DNA from: Ciceribacter lividus
GTDB taxonomy: Bacteria > Pseudomonadota > Alphaproteobacteria > Rhizobiales > Rhizobiaceae
Length of the DNA stretch: 64,000 bases
Assembly: GCF_003337715.1 (NCBI RefSeq)
Contig: NZ_QPIX01000001.1
Span: 62,001 to 126,000 of the forward strand
Reading direction: 5' to 3'
A program made the translations under genes and the position numbers. The notes beneath the pieces are model-generated. The model was not told the DNA's origin. It did not search any database and saw only the letters and a list, made by a program, of their open reading frames with translations. Numbering within the stretch: position 1 is the stretch's first letter; every line of letters starts with the position of its first letter. Below, one piece after another: positions 45,218-54,567 of the stretch.

Positions 45218-45789
45218 TGAACGAAGCCGTGCGGAAAATGCCCGGCACCGCTTCCGGCCGCGAATCGCGGCCGGGGGTTGTGAAAGTCTGGGACCCGCTG
45301 GTGCGGTTGTTCCACTGGTCGCTGGTCGGCTTCTTCGCCTTTTCGTACCTGACCGGGGACGAGTGGAAATCGGCCCACATCATTTCCGGTTACGTGATCG
45401 CCGGACTGATCGCGTTCAGGGTGCTGTGGGGGCTCTTCGGTAGCCACCATGCCCGGTTTTCGAGCTTCGTCTACAGCCCGCTCACGGTCCTGTCGTTCCT
45501 TCTCGATACCGCCCGCATGCGTGCCAAGCGCTACATCGGCCACAATCCGGCCGGCGGCGCGATGGTGGTGGCTCTTCTCCTGATGATCTCGGGGATTGCC
45601 ACGAGCGGTTACATGATGACCACCGACACCTTCTGGGGCGTCGAGTGGGTCGAGGAAGCGCACGAGACGTTCGTCTATGCGACGCTCGCGCTGGTCGCTC
45701 TCCACATCTGCGGCGTCGTTCTCGCCAGTCTGGAGCACAAGGAAAACCTCGTGCGCGCCATGATCACCGGCTGGAAAAGAGCCGAATGA
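45217..45789 (+). CDS. Cytochrome b561-family membrane protein
   Basis: 190 residues with four membrane helices, of the bacterial cytochrome b561/Ni-Fe-hydrogenase cytochrome b type. Heme-ligand histidines are in LVRLFHWSLVGFFAFSYL, SAHIISGYVIAGLIAFRVLW, EEAHETFVY and ALVALHICGVVLASL. It would pass electrons between quinol and a periplasmic partner. The ATG overlaps the PepSY stop (TGATG), so it is coupled to that protein. Regulation by the divergent two-component system is inferred. Confidence 0.9.
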   Translation: MNEAVRKMPGTASGRESRPGVVKVWDPLVRLFHWSLVGFFAFSYLTGDEWKSAHIISGYVIAGLIAFRVLWGLFGSHHARFSSFVYSPLTVLSFLLDTARMRAKRYIGHNPAGGAMVVALLLMISGIATSGYMMTTDTFWGVEWVEEAHETFVYATLALVALHICGVVLASLEHKENLVRAMITGWKRAE

Positions 45790-45796
45790 AAGAAGA

Positions 45797-45824
45797 CCGG
45801 CGGCAGGCCTTCGCCTGGCGCCGG
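45797..45824. terminator. Bidirectional hairpin between cytochrome b561 and monooxygenase-like genes
   Basis: CCGGCGGCAGGC, loop CTTC, GCCTGGCGCCGG pairs over 12 positions with one mismatch, between convergent genes. It is followed by TTCTTTT on the plus strand and TCTTCTTTC on the minus strand. Confidence 0.7.
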
Positions 45825-45841
45825 ATGTTCTTTTCCGGAGT

Positions 45842-46126
45842 TCAGACCTCGGAAAAATGCCCCATCAGATTGATTCCGGCGACGTGCGCCATGAACGGCG
45901 CGAAGGCCGGATCGCTCTCGAACTTCTTTGCCGCCGATTTCGCCTCTTCGAGCGAGCGCCATGTCACCATGTCGGCGAGCTTGGCGCTGCCGTCGGCGGC
46001 GGCGAGCGTCGTCCAGCCGAGATAGCCGGGAAAGGTGGAGAGAACCGCCTTGATGCTTTCCCGCGCGGCGATCGCGCTCTCCCGGTCCGCGACGTCGTAG
46101 ACCACCAGTTCGTATGCCTTTTCCAT
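45842..46126 (-). CDS. Small ABM-like (dimeric alpha/beta barrel) protein
   Basis: 94 residues with the ferredoxin-like ABM layout: YELVVYDVADRESAIAARES, then WTTLAAADGSAKLADMVTW, then a helix SLEEAKSAAKKFESDPAFAP and a final strand. Proteins of this type are small monooxygenases, heme-degrading enzymes or just stress-linked dimers; no catalytic residue can be assigned. Divergent from a YafY-type regulator, which is the likely controller. Confidence 0.75.
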   Translation of the reverse strand: MEKAYELVVYDVADRESAIAARESIKAVLSTFPGYLGWTTLAAADGSAKLADMVTWRSLEEAKSAAKKFESDPAFAPFMAHVAGINLMGHFSEV

Positions 46127-46232
46127 GTCGTGCTCCTTGTCTTGACTGCCGGCCGGTTGACCGGATGGCGAGGTTTAAGCACAGTGCTGCTGACAGCCTT
46201 GTGGCCACAATCGCTCAGCCGAGTACCGATTC

Positions 46233-46913
46233 ATGCGTCCTGCCGACCGCCTCTTCCGAATCATCCAGCTGATGCGCGCCACCGGCCGGGCGATGACCGC
46301 CGCCGAGATCGCCGAGAAGATGGAGGTCTCCCGGCGCACGATCTACCGCGACATGGAGCATCTCGTCGGATCGGGGGCGCCGATCGACGGCGAACCCGGC
46401 GTCGGTTACCTGCTGCGGGAGGATTTCGACGCGCCGCCGCTGGTCTTCACCTTCGAGCAACTGGAGGCGCTCGCCTTCGGCGTGCGGGCGGTACAGATGC
46501 TCGGCAATGATTCGCTCGGCCGCGCGGCGCGCGAGGCGCTGGAAAAGCTCGAGGCCTCGCTGCCGAAGGAGCATGCCGAGAGGTTGCGGCGGGCGCCGCT
46601 CCGGGCGTTCCGCAGCGGCAGCCATGCGGGAGTTCCGACTTCTTTTGATCTCGTCCGAAAGGCGATCTCCGCCCGTCGCAAGATCGAGATCGGCTATCAC
46701 AGTCTCTCCGGAGGGGTGACCCGGCGCGTCGTCCGGCCGCTCGGCCTCAGCGCCTTCGGAAATCTCTGGTTGTTGACGGCCTGGTGCGAGCTGCGTGACG
46801 GCTTCCGGGATTTTCGTCTCGACCGTCTCGAAGGTGCAATCCTGCTCGATGAAACCTTTCCGCCCGACGAGGAACGGAGTTTCGAGCGCTATCTGGACGG
46901 CGTCGCCGGTTGA
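46233..46913 (+). CDS. YafY-family transcriptional regulator (HTH-WYL)
   Basis: 226 residues. HTH_11/DeoR-like winged helix at about 5-60 (ADRLFRIIQLMRATGRAMTA, AEIAEKMEVSRRTIYRDME), then a WYL domain (about 135-205; KIEIGYHSLSGGVTRRVVRP, WLLTAWCELRDGFRDFRLDR) that in related proteins senses nucleic acid or small ligands. It is divergent from the ABM-like gene across about 105 bp and probably controls it. Confidence 0.9.
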   Translation: MRPADRLFRIIQLMRATGRAMTAAEIAEKMEVSRRTIYRDMEHLVGSGAPIDGEPGVGYLLREDFDAPPLVFTFEQLEALAFGVRAVQMLGNDSLGRAAREALEKLEASLPKEHAERLRRAPLRAFRSGSHAGVPTSFDLVRKAISARRKIEIGYHSLSGGVTRRVVRPLGLSAFGNLWLLTAWCELRDGFRDFRLDRLEGAILLDETFPPDEERSFERYLDGVAG

Positions 46914-47140
46914 AGGGGCGGCCGGTCGCGCGGCTTTCAGGCTGGGGCAAGTCTTGCGGCGTATTTTGATGTCACTTCGTTTTGAACCCGTTCTCCGGTC
47001 CTGATTCTCTTGCCCTTTTCCTCGTCTTTCCCCGCCCGGTCGACAATGAGCACACATCCCGATGTGCGTGCCGGCCGTTCGGGTGGGCTGGTGACGGACC
47101 CTTTACCATTGATCGGCATCTTCGCTTCGGGGGATGAGCG

Positions 47141-50100
47141 ATGACGCATGCGAGTGATTTGCTGGAAAGGGCGTGCAGCAAGATCTCCGATCTGGCCGAT
47201 CCCGCATGCATCAAGGACAGCGAGCTTCGCTACGTCGCCGTCAACGAGGCCTATGTGCGACTTTTCGGCCTCCATCCCGAGAGTTTTGTGGGCAAGACCG
47301 ATCAGGAGCTCTTCGACCGTGCGGACGCCGGTGGACGTGACGACCGCGAGCGGCGGGCGATCGTCTTCGGGGAGGAAGAGATGGTGCTGGTCTCGGGCTG
47401 CGCCGGACGGCCGTACCGCCTGACAATCGAGCGATTCTCGAACGAAGACGGCCGCTCCTATCTTTTCGCCGAGGGAGCCGAGGCGAGCGATATCTCGGGC
47501 CAGGCGGTCGCCGTCGTGGCGTCCGCATCCGCGCCGGAGGCGAAAGAAGGCATGGTCTCCCTGGATCGTCATGTCGAGAGCCTGCTGCGCTTCCTGCCGG
47601 TCGGTGTCCTGTTGCTCAGCAACGAGCTCGTCATCGAATATTTCAACGATGCCTTCGCAGCCATGCTCGGGAGCAATCGACCGCAACGGCTCATCGGCAT
47701 GAGCTACAGGGATTTCGTCCGCAGGAACTATGATCGGGGTGTCTACCGGCACGGGGAGGAGGATTTCGAAACCTTCTATGCCCGTCGGCTCGCACAGATC
47801 CTGAACAACGACGGGCATGGCGGTACTGCACAGTTCGAGACGACCCGGGGACTGGTGCTGTCGGTCGTGGCCCAGCATCTGGAAAGCGGCAAGATTCTGG
47901 TCACCTATTCAGATGTGACGGCGTTGCACAGGCGTGAGCAGGAAAGCGCCCTTTACCGCTCGACGATCGAGCAATTGTCGGTTCCGGTGTTCATCCGCGA
48001 CGAACACCATCGCTTCATCTTCGCCAACAAGGCCTACGAGGAGATGCATCAGGGCACGCTGGAAAGCGTGTACGGTCTCGATGAGACACAGATGTTTCCC
48101 GACACCGGCGCGAAGTTCCGTGACGACAATGCCGAGGTGCTGCGGACCGGGGAACTGATCGATCACTTCGCCGACGTCGAACTGCCCGGGGGACGACCGG
48201 CCTCGATCGTCACCCGACTCAATCGCATCATCACGCCGGACCAAAGACATTATCTGGTCGGCTCGATCACGGATGTGTCGGCGCTGAAGGCGCGCGAGCG
48301 CGAGTTGACCGAGGCTCAGGCGCGGGCCGAAAAGCTCTACGATGATCTGCTCAGCGTCTTCCGAATCATGCCGGTCGGCGTGGCAATTCTCGACCGCGAC
48401 CTCAATGTCGAATTCGCCAACGAGCAATGCGCGACGATCTGGGCCTGGCCCGAGGGCACGCCGCTCGAAGGCATGTCGTTTCGCCACTATTGCGAACTCA
48501 ACCGCAAAAAGGGGTGGAGTTGGCCCGAGGTCGAGTTCGAAGAGGGCTACCAGCAGCGCGTTGCCGTCTTCGCTGCCCTTCGGGGGTCCGTGACCCGTGA
48601 AATGGCCTATGCCGACGGAAAATATGTGCTGAGCACCGCCACGCGCCTCAATGACGACCGTATTCTGCTGACCTACGCCGATCTCACCGAGATGCGGAAA
48701 AGGGAGCGCGAGATCGGCGAAGCCAAGGCCGAGCTCGAACAGCTCGGCCAGTTCATGCACGATGCAACACGGGTCATGTCGCAGGGCCTCGCCTTCGTCG
48801 AGGACGGCGTGATCCTGCAGTCGAACGAGGCGCTGGCGCGAATCCTGAATGTCCCGGCGCGGCTTGTGGAGCCGGGCCAGAGCTGGCATGCCTCCTTCGC
48901 CTATTGCGCCAGGCGCGGGGATTTCGGCGCCGATCCGATGGAGCAGCTCGGCAAGTGGCAGGAGAAGATCGAGGCGCAGAAGGGTTTCTCCGAGGTCTTC
49001 CTCGCCGACGGCCGGACCTGGGTCCAGGTCGATGCGACGGTGAGCAGCCGCGGACACTGGATGCTCGTCTATTCGGACATAACGGAGATGAAGAAGCGCG
49101 AGCATGAGCTCACGGTCCTGCTCGCGCGGAGCGAAGCGGCAGACCGGGCGAAGTCGGAATTCCTGGCCAACATGAGTCATGAAATCCGCACACCGATGAA
49201 CGGGGTGCTCGGCATGGCGGAGCTGCTGGCCGGCTCCAATCTCGACACCCGCCAGAAGACCTTCGTCGATATCATCGTGAAATCCGGCAAGGCCCTGCTG
49301 ACCATCATCAACGACATTCTCGATTTCTCGAAGATCGACGCCGGGCAGATGCAATTGCGCAAGATGGCGTTCGATCCGATCGACGCGGTCGAAGACGTGG
49401 CGACGCTGCTTTCTACCGCGGCAGCAGAAAAGGACATCGAACTCGTCGTGGAAGGAGATGCCGCCGCCCGCCATCTGATCATCGGCGATGCCGGGCGGTT
49501 CCGGCAGATCGTCACCAATCTGGTCGGCAACGCCATCAAGTTCACCGAGAAGGGGCATGTGCTCGTCGCCCTTTCCAGCGAGCCCGCCGCCGACGGCGAG
49601 GTCATGATGACGGTGAGGATCGAGGACACCGGCATCGGTATTCCGGAAGACAAGCGACGGACGATTTTCGAGAAGTTCTCGCAGGCCGACGCATCCTCGA
49701 CCCGCCGGCACGAAGGGACCGGGCTCGGACTGGCGATCACCGCCGGCCTCGTCGGGCTCTTCGGGGGCAGCATCGAGGTCGACAGCGAACTCGGGCGAGG
49801 TTCGGTTTTCACGGTCCGACTGCCGTTCAAGACGGCAGGCAACCGCCTTCAGCATCGCGCACTGCCTCCGAATGTCGAGGGCGCGCGAGTGCTCGTCGTC
49901 GACGACAACGCCCTCAACCGGAACATTCTTGCCGAGCAGCTCGTCGGCTGGGGTTTCGATGGCCTGGCCGTCGACGACGGTCCGGCCGCCTTCGCGATCC
50001 TCGAGGAGGCCTTCCGCGTCGGTGTGACTGTCGATGCCCTGATCATCGACGATCAGATGCCGGGCATGAGCGGCGTCGATCTGGCGCGCAGGATTCGCGA

Positions 50101-50782
50101 AGACGCGCGCTTCGGCGACGTGGCGCTCATCTTCCTCACATCGATGGATGCGGTGGGCGACGAGCGCGCCTTTGAGCAGTTGAAGGTCGATGCCCATCTG
50201 ATGAAGCCGGCGCGCAGCAACCTCCTGCGAAACGCGATCATCGACGTGGTGCGTGCGGCGCGCCTGCGCCATGGCAATTCTGCCTCGGAGGCAACGTCCG
50301 CCCTTCCGGATTTGTCAGGAGCCTTGCCCGCCGGTGAGGCGGAGAAGGAAACCGGTGTTGCCGCAGCCGGCTACGAAATCCTGGTGGCGGAGGACAACGA
50401 GGTCAACCAGATCGTCTTTACCCAGATCCTGCAGGCCGCCGGCCTGAGCTTCGCCATCGTCACCGACGGCCAGGCCGCCGTGAACGCCTGGGAGCGGCAT
50501 TGCCCGCGTCTCATCCTGATGGATGTCTCGATGCCGGTCATGAACGGGCTTCAGGCGACGCAGACGATCCGCGAGCGCGAGAGGGCAGCGGGAGACGGCC
50601 GGCACGTCCCGATCATCGGCGTCACCGCCCATGCGCTCGACAGCGACCGTGACATCTGTCTTGGCGCGGGTATGGACGACTATCTCTCCAAGCCGGTCGG
50701 ACCGGAACAACTCGCCGCCAAGATGGGGCGCTGGCTCGCGGGGTCCCGGGACGGGGCCAAGGCCGCCGTTTCAGGCGCCTGA
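47141..50782 (+). CDS. Soluble multi-PAS hybrid histidine kinase with two receiver domains
   Basis: 1,213 residues with no membrane segment, so cytosolic. PAS-type units are at about 10-110, 145-260, 270-385, 400-520 and 535-650. HisKA follows with phosphoacceptor His680 in NMSHEIRTPMNG, then HATPase_c at about 780-895 (GNAIKFTEKG, EDTGIGIP, GTGLGLAI), receiver 1 at about 915-1035 (Asp970 in IIDDQMPGMSG) and receiver 2 at about 1078-1200 (Asp1128 in LMDVSMPVMNG). No HPt domain or partner regulator is adjacent, so phosphate must pass to a protein encoded elsewhere. The PAS domains may bind heme, flavin or other ligands; this is not readable. Confidence 0.93.
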   Translation: MTHASDLLERACSKISDLADPACIKDSELRYVAVNEAYVRLFGLHPESFVGKTDQELFDRADAGGRDDRERRAIVFGEEEMVLVSGCAGRPYRLTIERFSNEDGRSYLFAEGAEASDISGQAVAVVASASAPEAKEGMVSLDRHVESLLRFLPVGVLLLSNELVIEYFNDAFAAMLGSNRPQRLIGMSYRDFVRRNYDRGVYRHGEEDFETFYARRLAQILNNDGHGGTAQFETTRGLVLSVVAQHLESGKILVTYSDVTALHRREQESALYRSTIEQLSVPVFIRDEHHRFIFANKAYEEMHQGTLESVYGLDETQMFPDTGAKFRDDNAEVLRTGELIDHFADVELPGGRPASIVTRLNRIITPDQRHYLVGSITDVSALKARERELTEAQARAEKLYDDLLSVFRIMPVGVAILDRDLNVEFANEQCATIWAWPEGTPLEGMSFRHYCELNRKKGWSWPEVEFEEGYQQRVAVFAALRGSVTREMAYADGKYVLSTATRLNDDRILLTYADLTEMRKREREIGEAKAELEQLGQFMHDATRVMSQGLAFVEDGVILQSNEALARILNVPARLVEPGQSWHASFAYCARRGDFGADPMEQLGKWQEKIEAQKGFSEVFLADGRTWVQVDATVSSRGHWMLVYSDITEMKKREHELTVLLARSEAADRAKSEFLANMSHEIRTPMNGVLGMAELLAGSNLDTRQKTFVDIIVKSGKALLTIINDILDFSKIDAGQMQLRKMAFDPIDAVEDVATLLSTAAAEKDIELVVEGDAAARHLIIGDAGRFRQIVTNLVGNAIKFTEKGHVLVALSSEPAADGEVMMTVRIEDTGIGIPEDKRRTIFEKFSQADASSTRRHEGTGLGLAITAGLVGLFGGSIEVDSELGRGSVFTVRLPFKTAGNRLQHRALPPNVEGARVLVVDDNALNRNILAEQLVGWGFDGLAVDDGPAAFAILEEAFRVGVTVDALIIDDQMPGMSGVDLARRIREDARFGDVALIFLTSMDAVGDERAFEQLKVDAHLMKPARSNLLRNAIIDVVRAARLRHGNSASEATSALPDLSGALPAGEAEKETGVAAAGYEILVAEDNEVNQIVFTQILQAAGLSFAIVTDGQAAVNAWERHCPRLILMDVSMPVMNGLQATQTIRERERAAGDGRHVPIIGVTAHALDSDRDICLGAGMDDYLSKPVGPEQLAAKMGRWLAGSRDGAKAAVSGA

Positions 50783-51502
50783 ACGGGCCGGCTTCACGCC
50801 GCAGAGCATTTCCCGTTTGCCGGCGAAGCCCTTTCGCCGCTCGACCTCGAAGCCTGCGGCAATCAGGTTCCGCCTGACGAAGCCCGCCGCCGCATAGGTC
50901 GCAAACGTGCCGCCTTCAACGGTCTTCGCGAAGACGGCGTTCATCAGTTCGGCCGACCACATGGCGCTGTTGCGGGAGGGCGCAAAGCCATCGAGATACC
51001 AGGCGTCGAAGGCGAGTTCGGTGGCTGAGACGGACGCGAACGCGTCGCCGCAGACGACCGTCAGCCGGGTCGCCTCGTCAAGCGCAAGGTCGATGGTGCC
51101 GCCGGGTTCCGGCGGCCAGAGCGCCGTCAACATCTCGCGCTCGGCTTCGATTTCCGGCCAGCGGGAGAGCGCGCGCGAAAGATCGTTTGTCGACATCGGA
51201 TAAAGCTCGAAGGAGACGAAGTGCAGTACGCCGCCCGGCCTGCGGGTGAGCTTCCACTGCCGCCAGGTCTCGCAGGCGTTGAGGCCGGTGCCGAAGCCGA
51301 GTTCGCCGATCCGGAAGAGCCCGTCCGTCTCCCAGCGCGCCGGCAGCCCGTTGCCCGAGAGGAAGACATGGCCGCATTCGAGGCGGCCGTCCGTCTGGCA
51401 ATAAAAGTGATCGCCAAAGGCGGCCGAATAGGGCATATCGCCCTCGTGCCACAAGAGCGTGCCGCTGTCGCCGGCCGTCGGTGTCGAACTGGATCCTGTC
51501 AT
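50771..51502 (-). CDS. mnmD: tRNA (mnm5s2U34) methyltransferase MnmD
   Basis: 243 residues of the SAM-dependent MnmD/MnmC2 family, which methylates nm5(s2)U at the wobble position of certain tRNAs. Visible family motifs are GHVFLSGNGLPARW, IGELGFGTGLNACETWRQW (SAM site), DAWYLDGFAPSRNSAMW and GTFATYAAAGFVRRNL. The FAD-oxidase half found fused in E. coli MnmC is not in this chain, but an FAD oxidoreductase gene lies head to head with it. The two ATG codons overlap on opposite strands within CATG at 51500-51503. The 3' end overlaps the convergent hybrid-kinase gene by 12 nt. Confidence 0.92.
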   Translation of the reverse strand: MTGSSSTPTAGDSGTLLWHEGDMPYSAAFGDHFYCQTDGRLECGHVFLSGNGLPARWETDGLFRIGELGFGTGLNACETWRQWKLTRRPGGVLHFVSFELYPMSTNDLSRALSRWPEIEAEREMLTALWPPEPGGTIDLALDEATRLTVVCGDAFASVSATELAFDAWYLDGFAPSRNSAMWSAELMNAVFAKTVEGGTFATYAAAGFVRRNLIAAGFEVERRKGFAGKREMLCGVKPARSGA

Positions 51503-52679
51503 GCACGTAGCCGATACTGCTCATGTTCGCGCGGGTCAATCGCGCGTCGGCCTCCTGATTGTCGGCGGCGGCGTCATGGGCCTCTGGGCGGCCGTTCGGG
51601 CCGAGCGCCGCGGCATTGACACCCTGCTGATCGACAGCGGCCAGATCGGCCGCGGCGCGAGCGGCGGCCTCATGGGCGCGCTGATGCCGCATATGCCGGA
51701 CAACTGGTCGGACAAGAAGCAGTTCCAGTTCGAGGCGCTCGTCTCGCTGGAGGAGGAGATCGCATCGCTGGAGCGTGAGACCGGTGTTTTGGCGGGCTAT
51801 CGGCGCAGCGGCCGGCTGATCCCGCTGCCGAAGCCGCATTTGCGGGTGATCGCCGAGAAGCACGAGAAGGAGGCCGGCGAGCGCTGGATTGCGGGCGACC
51901 GCAGTTTCGCATGGAGCGTGCGTGACGTCTCACCCTGCGGAAACGACTGGCCGGCCGCCGAGCACGCTGCATCAGGCCTGGTCTTCGACACGCTGGCCGC
52001 CCATGTCTTCCCGCGTCGCGTCTCTGCTCTTCTCGGAGCCTTCCTGCGTTCGGCACGGCATGTGCGAATTCGCGAAGGCGCCGAACTCGACCGCTTCGAC
52101 GCCGCCCGCGGCATTGCAACGCTCTCCACCGGAGAAGAGGTGGTTTTCGGTCATGCGATCGTCGCGGCCGGATACCGGTCGTTCCCGATCCTGGAGGCGC
52201 TCGGTGCACCGCTTCCCCGCCCGCTCGGCCAACCGGTGAAAGGGCAGGCTGCCTTGCTTCAAACCGATGTCGATCCGGACCTGCCGCTTCTCTATCTCGA
52301 TGGTCTCTATGTCGTTCCGCACGAGGGCGGGCGCGTTGCCGTCGGCAGCACCAGCGAGAACCGCTTTGCCGATCCCTTCTCGACCGACGCGCAACTGGAC
52401 GAGGTCGTCGCGCGTGCGCGCGTCCTCGCTCCGGTGCTCGAAAACGCCGACGTGGTCGAGCGTTGGGCCGGCCTGCGGCCGAAGGCGATCGACCGCGATC
52501 CGATGGTGGGGGAGCATCCCGATCACCGCAACGTGATCGCGCTGACGGGCGGTTTCAAGGTCAGTTTCGGTCTCGCGCACCGGCTCGCCGACGCCGCGCT
52601 GCAGGCCGTCGAAGGCGGCGCTCCTGTTCTTCCGACATCCTTCCACCTTTCGAGCCACGTCGCCGTCGCCTCTCGTTAA
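51501..52679 (+). CDS. FAD-dependent oxidoreductase (DAO family)
   Basis: 392 residues. FAD Rossmann motif VGLLIVGGGVMGLWAAVRAE (about 15-34), then GASGGLMGALMPHMPD, and C-terminal GTGG-like segments WAGLRPKAIDRDPMVGE and ALTGGFKVSFGLAHRLAD, as in the DAO/glycine oxidase and MnmC1 groups. Its head-to-head pairing with mnmD recalls the two halves of MnmC, so it may be the matching cmnm5U oxidase or an unrelated amine oxidase. Start ATG at 51501; a GTG at 51459 is also possible. Confidence 0.85.
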   Translation: MHVADTAHVRAGQSRVGLLIVGGGVMGLWAAVRAERRGIDTLLIDSGQIGRGASGGLMGALMPHMPDNWSDKKQFQFEALVSLEEEIASLERETGVLAGYRRSGRLIPLPKPHLRVIAEKHEKEAGERWIAGDRSFAWSVRDVSPCGNDWPAAEHAASGLVFDTLAAHVFPRRVSALLGAFLRSARHVRIREGAELDRFDAARGIATLSTGEEVVFGHAIVAAGYRSFPILEALGAPLPRPLGQPVKGQAALLQTDVDPDLPLLYLDGLYVVPHEGGRVAVGSTSENRFADPFSTDAQLDEVVARARVLAPVLENADVVERWAGLRPKAIDRDPMVGEHPDHRNVIALTGGFKVSFGLAHRLADAALQAVEGGAPVLPTSFHLSSHVAVASR

Positions 52680-52792
52680 ACGAGAAATTTCAACGGTCTC
52701 CCGTCGTCATACTGTCACGCAAATCACCTATCAGCTTGCGTGTAACGGCGATTGCTAAAGTTCGCCGTCAGCAGTCACGCGGAGAAGTTGCG

Positions 52793-53500
52793 ATGCGGTA
52801 TGCGATCTATTTCACGCCGCCTCCGGGCGATCCTCTGACCCACGCCGCTTCGGCATGGCTCGGGCGGAACGTCTTTTCGGACCTTCCCGTCGACCATCCG
52901 GTGGTGCCCGGGCTCGGTCTGCACGAGATTGCTTTCCATACAGCGCTGCCGCGCCGCGCCGGCTTCCATGCGACCTTCAAGGCACCGTTCCGGCTGGCCG
53001 AGGGGCAGACGGAGGCCTCGCTTCTCAATCGCCTCATGCGCTTTGCCGGCACCGTCGAACCGATCGCGCTTCCGCGGCTGGAGGTCGCCCGGCTCGGCGA
53101 TTTCTACGGTCTCCTGTTGTCGAATGCCTGCCCGCAGCTCGACCATCTCGCTGCGTCCGTCGTCCAGGAGTTCGATGCCTTCCGTGCGCCATTCAGCGAG
53201 GCGGAGATCGAACGGCGCAGTCCGGAAGGACTGTCGGCGCCGCAGTTCGCCAATCTCTACCGCTGGGGCCATCCTTACGTGATGGACGAGTTTCGCTTTC
53301 ACATGACGCTGACGGGGCCGCTGCTCGCCAAGGATTTTCAGAGGGTCGAAGCGGCACTGCGTCATCAATTCGATCCTGTGCTGCAGGACCGGCTGGCCGT
53401 CGCCAATCTCGCGCTCTTCGTCGAGCGGGAGCCGGGCGCTCCCTTCCAGGTACATTCGCTGCACCCGCTCGGCCGGATTTCGGTGCGCAAGATCGCCTGA
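52793..53500 (+). CDS. DUF1045 protein, 2H-phosphoesterase type
   Basis: 235 residues of the DUF1045 family, often linked to phosphonate genes. Two H-x-T motifs of 2H phosphoesterases are visible, FHATFKAPFRL (about 59-69) and FHMTLTGPLL (about 171-180), so cyclic-phosphate hydrolysis is the likely chemistry. GGAGAAG precedes the ATG. No phn genes are in the window. The upstream gap contains CTGTCAC/GTCATA elements that recall half a Pho box. Confidence 0.85.
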   Translation: MRYAIYFTPPPGDPLTHAASAWLGRNVFSDLPVDHPVVPGLGLHEIAFHTALPRRAGFHATFKAPFRLAEGQTEASLLNRLMRFAGTVEPIALPRLEVARLGDFYGLLLSNACPQLDHLAASVVQEFDAFRAPFSEAEIERRSPEGLSAPQFANLYRWGHPYVMDEFRFHMTLTGPLLAKDFQRVEAALRHQFDPVLQDRLAVANLALFVEREPGAPFQVHSLHPLGRISVRKIA

Positions 53501-53611
53501 CCGGGCGGTCGTCACCGCTGCCGGAAAGGCAGCGCTCCGCGCATCTTTTCCGTCTCGACATCGCCGGTCTCCATGCTTACCGTTCGGCATCCGCATGACG
53601 AAGGTGATTTG

Positions 53612-54532
53612 ATGCTGAAGGACGATTATCCGCGTGATCTCGTCGGCTACGGCCGCGCTGCTCCCGATCCGAAATGGCCGAACGACGCCCGCATTGCCGT
53701 GCAGTTCGTGGTCAATTACGAGGAGGGCGGCGAAAGCTCGATCCTCGACGGTGATCCGGCGTCGGAAAACCTGCTTTCCGAGATCGTCGGGGCGCAACCC
53801 TGGCCAGGCCAACGCAATCTCAACATGGAATCGATCTACGAATACGGTTCGCGGACCGGTTTCTGGCGGCTCTGGCGGATGTTCACCGAACGCAAGGTGC
53901 CGGTGACCGTCTATGGCGTGACGCTTGCCATGGCCCGCAACCCGGAAGCGGTCGTCGCCATGAAGGAAGCCGGCTGGGAGATCGCCAGCCACGGGTATCG
54001 CTGGCTGGAATACAAGGATTTCCCGGAAGAGGTCGAGCGCCAGCATATTCTCGAAGCGGTGCGCCTTCACAAGGAACTGACCGGCTCGCACCCGCTCGGC
54101 ATGTACCAGGGCAAGCCCTCCGAGAACACGCTCAGGCTCGTCATGGAGGAGGGCGGCTTCCTCTATTCCTCCGACAGTTATGCCGACGATCTGCCCTATT
54201 GGGTGAAGGGCCTGGACGGAAAGCCCTTCCTCATCATCCCCTATACGCTCGAAACCAACGACATGCGGTTCGCGACGCCGCAGGGCTTCAATTCCGGCGA
54301 CCAGTTCTTCACCTATCTGAAAGATGCCTTCGATGTGCTCTACGAAGAAGGGAAGAACGGTGCGCCGAAGATGATGAATGTCGGCCTGCACTGCCGCCTC
54401 GTCGGACGACCTGGCCGTGCCGCAGCGCTCGCCCGCTTCATCGACTACGTGCTCTCGCACGAAAAGGTCTGGATCCCGCGTCGGATCGAGATCGCCGAGC
54501 ATTGGCACAAGTTTCACAAGCCGGCGTGGTGA
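53612..54532 (+). CDS. puuE: Allantoinase PuuE (polysaccharide-deacetylase fold)
   Basis: 306 residues. Metal-independent type allantoinase that opens allantoin to allantoate. Family landmarks are YPRDLVGYGRAAPDPKWP near the start, FVVNYEEGGESSILDGD, EYGSRTGFWRLWRMF, ASHGYRWLEY and MNVGLHCRLVGRPGRAAAL. The ATG at 53612 aligns with the usual protein start and has GAAGG upstream; an in-frame ATG at 53573 is less likely. It begins the purine/ureide region that continues to the right edge. Confidence 0.93.
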   Translation: MLKDDYPRDLVGYGRAAPDPKWPNDARIAVQFVVNYEEGGESSILDGDPASENLLSEIVGAQPWPGQRNLNMESIYEYGSRTGFWRLWRMFTERKVPVTVYGVTLAMARNPEAVVAMKEAGWEIASHGYRWLEYKDFPEEVERQHILEAVRLHKELTGSHPLGMYQGKPSENTLRLVMEEGGFLYSSDSYADDLPYWVKGLDGKPFLIIPYTLETNDMRFATPQGFNSGDQFFTYLKDAFDVLYEEGKNGAPKMMNVGLHCRLVGRPGRAAALARFIDYVLSHEKVWIPRRIEIAEHWHKFHKPAW

Positions 54533-54567
54533 GGAGAGCTTTACCTGCTCTTTCAAAAAAGAAGGAG

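Noticed and set aside
47909..50272. 787-codon minus-strand frame opposite the hybrid kinase
   Set aside because: The plus strand has full kinase motifs; the antisense product lacks any domain and has shadow-frame composition.
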